This document shows positions 56,074 through 60,124 of a DNA stretch of 60,124 bases, piece after piece. The translations under genes were made by a program, and so were the position numbers. This stretch comes from an uncultured Opitutales bacterium. Its GTDB lineage: Bacteria > Verrucomicrobiota > Verrucomicrobiia > Opitutales > Intestinicryptomonadaceae. A model generated the notes under the pieces. That model had not been told where the DNA came from. It did not search any database and saw only the letters and a program-made list of their open reading frames with translations. Location: contig CALXLM010000042.1 of NCBI GenBank assembly GCA_944389195.1, forward strand, positions 1 to 60,124. Reading direction: 5' to 3'. Positions within the stretch are counted from its first letter, which is position 1, and each line of letters starts with the position of its first letter.

Positions 56074-57468
56074 TTACGACACCACAAAATCAGATTCTTC
56101 AAACGTGAGCGGCCCGTTTTCTATGGCTTCGCGCGCCTTAAACACGGCGGCTTCGGCCTCGTACGCGTGTTCGGCGTCGCAATTGAGCTTGTTCTCGCCG
56201 CGGACAGCGCCCAGGAAGTTTTCCAGATGGTACATGTGTATGGGCTTTTCAACAGTGTTTCCATCTTTGTCCTTCCCGATAACCACCACTCCGGGAATCT
56301 TATCGGGGAAATTATAGGAAACCAATGCGGCCGATTCTCTGGAGTCGGCAATCTTAACTGATGCCCCTGAAGCGTCGCTTCCGCCTATAACTCCCTCTTC
56401 AATTAGAGTATCCCATTTGGGAGCGTTGTTTTCCCTGAACAGTTTTATCAGCGCCGGATTCTCCGACATTTTCAAAGTTCCCTGGTCGCCCATGAATGAT
56501 TCGAAGTATCCGCCGCCGGCACTGGTTGTTGTCAGCACCTGGTAAAACACCTGGGCCTTTTTCCCCTGGAATGTCTTGTCGAACTCGAAAATGCACATTA
56601 CATTGTCGTCCCAATCGTGCGCCGGGGATCCGTCGGGCTTTTTATAATAGTCGCGGCTTCCGGACGCCATAACCCGCGACGGGCGAGCCCCGAGCATCCA
56701 GCCGAAAATATCTATCTGGTGCGCTCCAAGGTCCGATATCGCACCTCCGCCGAATCCTTTATACCAGCGCCAATTCAAGAATTGATGCATATTCTTATAG
56801 CCGTATTTGTTAAGCTCTTCCGTAGACATAGTGTACTTCTGGTTTTTTGGAGGCTGCAAATCAAAAGAAACAGCCCTATTCCATTGCCCGTTACAAGCCA
56901 TTATGTTTCCACAAATCGACGCTCCGCGCAAAAGTTTTTCGCGGGCGTATATATAGCGAGGATTGCTCTTGCGCTGGTGCCCTATCTGCAAAAGTTTGCC
57001 GCTTTTTCGGGCGGCAAGAACCATCTTGCGGGCGCCCTCAAGAGTATCGGACATCATCTTTTCGCAATACACGTTGACTCCAGCCTCAAGGAAATCGACG
57101 GTCATCGGCGCATGCCAACAGTCGGGCGTGGCTATAAACACAGCATCGAGGTCCTTGGCATGGTTTTTAATCAAAAGCTTGTAGTCTTCATAGCCCTTTG
57201 CATCCTGCTTCAAGGTCTTTTTGACCATGGCGATAGCGTATCTCTGGGCATAAGATTTCCATATATCGCAAATTGCCACAAAATTCAGATTGGGCAACTT
57301 CAACAGGCTTTGCAAAAGAACGCGCCCCTCGGCCCCCACGCCAACCATAGCCACGTTAAGCTTTTTGCCTGAAGCTCCGGCAGCCTTAAGCATGCCGGAC
57401 GAAAGCACCAACCCCCCACCAGCAACCGAAGCCGTTTTCAAAAAATCTCTTCGAGTAAAATTTTTCAT
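56074..57468 (-). CDS. Tat-exported Gfo/Idh/MocA-family oxidoreductase
   Basis: 464 residues. TRRDFLKTASVAGGG is a clean twin-arginine signal. The Rossmann fold starts with LNVAMVGVGAEGR. VYCEKMMSDT keeps the family's catalytic Lys, but the usual Pro is Met, and GGGAISDLGAHQIDI is the C-terminal domain signature. The cofactor is carried through export, as in other Tat-dependent members. It probably oxidises a sugar or inositol-like ring hydroxyl in the periplasm. The neighbours (DoxX-like membrane protein, TIM-barrel isomerase, discoidin protein) suggest a carbohydrate-oxidation module. Confidence 0.75.
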   Translation of the reverse strand: MKNFTRRDFLKTASVAGGGLVLSSGMLKAAGASGKKLNVAMVGVGAEGRVLLQSLLKLPNLNFVAICDIWKSYAQRYAIAMVKKTLKQDAKGYEDYKLLIKNHAKDLDAVFIATPDCWHAPMTVDFLEAGVNVYCEKMMSDTLEGARKMVLAARKSGKLLQIGHQRKSNPRYIYAREKLLRGASICGNIMACNGQWNRAVSFDLQPPKNQKYTMSTEELNKYGYKNMHQFLNWRWYKGFGGGAISDLGAHQIDIFGWMLGARPSRVMASGSRDYYKKPDGSPAHDWDDNVMCIFEFDKTFQGKKAQVFYQVLTTTSAGGGYFESFMGDQGTLKMSENPALIKLFRENNAPKWDTLIEEGVIGGSDASGASVKIADSRESAALVSYNFPDKIPGVVVIGKDKDGNTVEKPIHMYHLENFLGAVRGENKLNCDAEHAYEAEAAVFKAREAIENGPLTFEESDFVVS

Positions 57469-57504
57469 AATGATTATATAATTATGTTATCTGTTTTTTA
57501 TCCG

Positions 57505-58110
57505 TTATTTTTCGCAGCCGCAAGACAAACCGCAACCGCGCCTGCATTTCACAAGCTCGAATTTGTTATAGTCGGCAAGCAAAAGAGCGCCCACTATAAG
57601 AACCATGTGCACGCCGAGATACGCTATGCCGGCAGCCGCGCTCGGCCCCATCGACGGTTCGAGAATTATAAAGCCCCATGTCAGCGAGATATACAGCAAC
57701 CCCATCAAAAACAGCGTCACGCGAGTGCAGATTCCCAAAAGCAGCGCCGCTCCCAGCCCTATAAGCGCAAAACCGAGAACTAAAGCGTAAGGCTCTACCA
57801 TAAACGACGGCATTAACGGGCTCGCACTGAACGACTCCACCGTCATCGGCCCCTTTTCAGGAAGCCCGTGATAGAACTCGAACCCGAGAGTCTGCACCGT
57901 CTCGGTGATTTTTTCAGCCGGCGGGCCTCCCGCCGTATTTGTCGCCATTTCCTGTAAAATGTTAATGTCATCAGCGCTCAGTCCCTCAGCATTGGTGACA
58001 ATTTCCTTCTTCCCCTGAAATTTTGTAAGCCCGGTTCCGATAGCCCTTGCGGCAAGCCAGAAACGAAGCAGCCAAAATGCCATAGTATATGTCAGATTAT
58101 TGAATTTCAT
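57505..58110 (-). CDS. DoxX-like membrane protein with C-terminal cysteine cluster
   Basis: 201 residues with about four transmembrane helices (near 10-25, 108-128, 132-152, 160-180), fitting the DoxX/MauE-like family, some of whose members pass electrons to quinone. A soluble loop of about 70 residues separates helix 1 from helix 2. The tail ends CRRGCGLSCGC, four closely spaced cysteines that could bind a metal. It sits between the Tat oxidoreductase and the isomerase genes, which suggests a redox role for the group. Confidence 0.6.
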   Translation of the reverse strand: MKFNNLTYTMAFWLLRFWLAARAIGTGLTKFQGKKEIVTNAEGLSADDINILQEMATNTAGGPPAEKITETVQTLGFEFYHGLPEKGPMTVESFSASPLMPSFMVEPYALVLGFALIGLGAALLLGICTRVTLFLMGLLYISLTWGFIILEPSMGPSAAAGIAYLGVHMVLIVGALLLADYNKFELVKCRRGCGLSCGCEK

Positions 58111-58305
58111 TTGTTATGTTCTATTTAATATTATTGAAATGAATATATTTCAAATAAACGCTTATAACTTTTTTAGTCCCCGTGTAAAGTCTTTTTCTTC
58201 TCACTATTTGCTCAAAAAGATGCAAAATTTTCTCATAAAAAAAGACAATCTTTAAAGCTCAAAGTTTTACAAAATTATACTTTTCAAACCGTATAAAATA
58301 AAAAT

Positions 58306-58351
58306 TTAACCGCCCGAAACCGCATACCGACATAACGGCTCCGGGCGGCGC
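58306..58351 (-). terminator. Terminator candidate after the isomerase gene
   Basis: CCGCCCG and CGGGCGG arms enclose about 25 bases with weaker inner pairing; on the minus strand a T-rich run (TTAAATTTTTATTTT) follows. It would partly separate the isomerase from the DoxX-like gene. Confidence 0.5.
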
Positions 58352-58364
58352 AATCCGCATTAGA

Positions 58365-59405
58365 CTACTGGTTGGAAGTATCAAACGCGGAATCGAAAGC
58401 GATGTCGCTTGTCGGAAAATCGAAAGACTTGACGCGAGCGCAGGCTTCCGTAGCCCCGTGCACCCTGTCCATTCTGCCGTCTTCCCACTCGACCGACAGC
58501 GGCCCCCTGTAGCCGATATCGTTAAGCGCAACTATAATTTCCTCGAAATTGATGTCGCCGTGCCCTATCGAGCGGAAATCCCAATAGCGCCGGGGATCGC
58601 AGAAATCCGTATGCCCCCCGAACACCCCGGCCTCTCCCGTTCCGTGCCCCCACCACACGTCCTTCATGTGGGCGTGGTATATCCTGTCGGAGAACTTGCG
58701 TATGAACTTTACATAATCGACCCCCTGATATCCGAAATGCGACGGGTCGTAGTTAAAGCCGAAACGCGGGTGGTTGCCTATCGCCTTTAGAGCGCGCTCC
58801 GCGCTCGCGATGTCGAATGCTATCTCCGTGGGATGCACTTCAAGGGCGAAATTCACGCCCTCAGCGTCAAAGGCGTCCATTATCGGCGTCCACCTGCGCG
58901 CAAAATCTGCATAACCGCCCTCTATGGCCTCCTGCGAAACCGGCGGGAACGAATATAGATACTGCCATATCGACGAGCCCGTGAAACCCGTCACAGTCGG
59001 CGGTATTGGGGAATCTGCAAGCGACTTCGGGCGCATGCCCATAAATTTTTTGCAAACCTTGGCCGTGCGTATCATCTCGGCGGCCGCGCGTTGGCGCACG
59101 CCTTCGGGATCGCCGTCTCCCCAAATGGAATCCTGCATGATTGCGCGGTGGCGCGAATCGATATTGTCGCAAACACACTGCCCGACAAGGTGGTTCGACA
59201 GAGCAAAACAGTTCAGGCCGTTCGCCTCGAGGATATCCCAACGGCTTTTAAGGTACGATTCGTCGTCGGCTTTGGCCATGTCGAAATGGTTCTGGGTAAG
59301 CGCTATTTCCAGCCCCTGATAACCCATTTTTTTTGCCAGGGGAGCCAAGTCTTCAAGTTTCATATCGGCCCACTGGCCCGAAAATAGTGTGATGGTTCTT
59401 GCCAT
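58365..59405 (-). CDS. Xylose-isomerase-like TIM barrel protein
   Basis: 346 residues. Metal-binding and catalytic positions of the sugar isomerase/epimerase superfamily (PF01261) are visible: Glu in [10 protein letters not shown], Asp and His in FNYDPSHFG, His in [10 protein letters not shown], and a late Glu in LSVEWEDG. There is no signal peptide, so it is cytoplasmic. An AAGGA box lies before the start. Relatives isomerise or epimerise sugars, or split 3-keto-glycosides, the latter paired with Gfo/Idh/MocA oxidases. The exact reaction cannot be read from sequence. Confidence 0.7.
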   Translation of the reverse strand: MARTITLFSGQWADMKLEDLAPLAKKMGYQGLEIALTQNHFDMAKADDESYLKSRWDILEANGLNCFALSNHLVGQCVCDNIDSRHRAIMQDSIWGDGDPEGVRQRAAAEMIRTAKVCKKFMGMRPKSLADSPIPPTVTGFTGSSIWQYLYSFPPVSQEAIEGGYADFARRWTPIMDAFDAEGVNFALEVHPTEIAFDIASAERALKAIGNHPRFGFNYDPSHFGYQGVDYVKFIRKFSDRIYHAHMKDVWWGHGTGEAGVFGGHTDFCDPRRYWDFRSIGHGDINFEEIIVALNDIGYRGPLSVEWEDGRMDRVHGATEACARVKSFDFPTSDIAFDSAFDTSNQ

Positions 59406-59664
59406 GATATTTCCTTATGTTGTCTTTAGAGTTTAGTGTAAAAAACCTTCGGACGCCGAATTGCGCCGCCCGCTTTCTTGGCTTAAAAGTTAGGAGCAAC
59501 CGAAGAAGTTTCAAGCAATTTTTTTCGGCCGAATATAAAATCGCCACGCCGCAAAACAAAGCGGCAAAAGCACGCACTAAATAAAAAGATTGATTTCGCA
59601 AAAAAAACATTCACCATTACTTGAAATTATTTTTACAAAAACGCATAAAACAAAAAATAAAGAT

Positions 59665-59997
59665 ATGGAAATCACCCAAGAAAAGACAAACGACGTGGTT
59701 GTAATATCCCTTAAAGGAAGGCTTAACGTCACTACGACTGCGGAACTTGAGCAGGTATTTGCAAAACTTATAGAAGAAAAACAGTCAAAAGTGCTGGTCG
59801 AATGCCGCGAGCTCGAATACATAAGCAGCGCCGGTCTTAGGGTTCTCCTTACGGCAGCAAAGCAGTTCAAGAAAATCTCGGGCGAAATAGCCCTTGCCGG
59901 GCTCAGCCAAAACGTAAAGCAAGTGTTTGAAATATCGGGTTTTACCAGCATATTTCCCATTTATACTACGCGCGACGAAGCCGTAAAATCCATGTAG
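59665..59997 (+). CDS. STAS-domain anti-sigma-factor antagonist
   Basis: About 110 residues from ATG at 59665; the in-frame TTG at 59590 would add an unlikely Lys-rich extension. The chain is one STAS domain: MEITQEKTNDVVVISLKGRL at strand 1-2 and CRELEYISSAGLRVLL at the switch loop, where Ser55 corresponds to the serine phosphorylated by anti-sigma kinases in SpoIIAA/RsbV. It probably controls a partner-switching module. The kinase and phosphatase are not seen here. A terminator follows at once. Confidence 0.85.
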   Translation: MEITQEKTNDVVVISLKGRLNVTTTAELEQVFAKLIEEKQSKVLVECRELEYISSAGLRVLLTAAKQFKKISGEIALAGLSQNVKQVFEISGFTSIFPIYTTRDEAVKSM

Positions 59998-60030
59998 AGG
60001 CAAACGCAGCAGCTTTATTTAACGCAATAA

Positions 60031-60057
60031 AAAACCCGCAAAAAGCGGGTTTTTTTA
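60031..60057 (+). terminator. Rho-independent terminator after the STAS gene
   Basis: AAAACCCGC, loop AAAAA, GCGGGTTTT is a nine-base-pair stem followed by TTTATTTT. Confidence 0.85.
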
Positions 60058-60098
60058 TTTTATTGCAAGAATTCGTATAAGCAAAACGCACATCACTT

Positions 60099-60124
60099 AT
60101 GCCCGCATATCCAGACAACCTCCG
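60099..60124 (+). CDS. Possible start of a next gene
   Basis: An ATG at 60099 opens a frame (MPAYPDNL) that runs off the window. No Shine-Dalgarno sequence is present and only eight codons are visible, so this may not be a gene. No function can be given. Confidence 0.2.

Noticed and set aside
1-60124. CRISPR arrays, insertion sequences, prophage or integrase genes
   Set aside because: No direct-repeat/spacer structure, transposase motif, terminal inverted repeats or phage gene was recognised in any frame.

Overview
The window looks like a chromosome segment of a Gram-negative bacterium of the PVC superphylum, most likely Verrucomicrobiota (Opitutae-like, perhaps host-associated). The lineage is inferred. 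It rests on an outer-membrane toolkit (BamA, OmpH/Skp, LptB, two beta-barrel proteins), several Tat-exported oxidoreductases and large secreted glycoside hydrolases, pseudopilins with an Ala-Phe-Thr-Leu cleavage site, HPr kinase, and mostly short AT-rich gaps in which many genes have no Shine-Dalgarno sequence. No rRNA, tRNA, CRISPR array, insertion sequence or phage gene was found.

Layout. 1-122 is the tail of a dicarboxylate/amino-acid:cation symporter. 425-10803 is accessory: a secreted clan-A-type glycosidase, a membrane-anchored TPR protein, a beta-barrel protein, an MBL-fold hydrolase, a GH32-fold protein with an altered active site, and a Tat-exported flavoprotein. 10893-15310 is a TPR / ExbB / ExbD / unknown-protein operon. 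15675-31763 is a long minus-strand housekeeping block in the order rplY-pth-rpsF-ssb-rplI-dnaB-bamA-ompH, then (after a terminator) a small membrane protein-lptB-hprK-metH-rodA-rng. 32072-36813 holds two more secreted glycosidases, one a close paralogue of the gene at 425. 36960-41191 is ahcY-metK-proS. dinB, hemB, cysS and ispH follow, then a five-gene pseudopilin operon (gspG-H-I-J-K, 46180-49533). 49834-59405 is a second accessory block on the minus strand: metallophosphoesterase, DUF6268-like barrel, a 1124-residue secreted glycosidase, a discoidin-domain protein, a Tat-exported Gfo/Idh/MocA oxidoreductase, a DoxX-like membrane protein and a xylose-isomerase-like TIM barrel. The window closes with a STAS-domain anti-sigma-factor antagonist.

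How the genes fit together. metH, metK and ahcY cover most of the activated methyl cycle. The accessory genes suggest a cell that exports clan-A glycosidases and periplasmic sugar-oxidising enzymes. The Gfo/Idh/MocA + DoxX + TIM-barrel + discoidin set and the flavoprotein + altered GH32 pair are the best candidates for poorly described carbohydrate systems. The ExbB/ExbD operon and the pseudopilin operon are plausible machines for envelope energisation and secretion. Their other components (TonB or secretin, ATPase) lie outside the window or are not recognisable.
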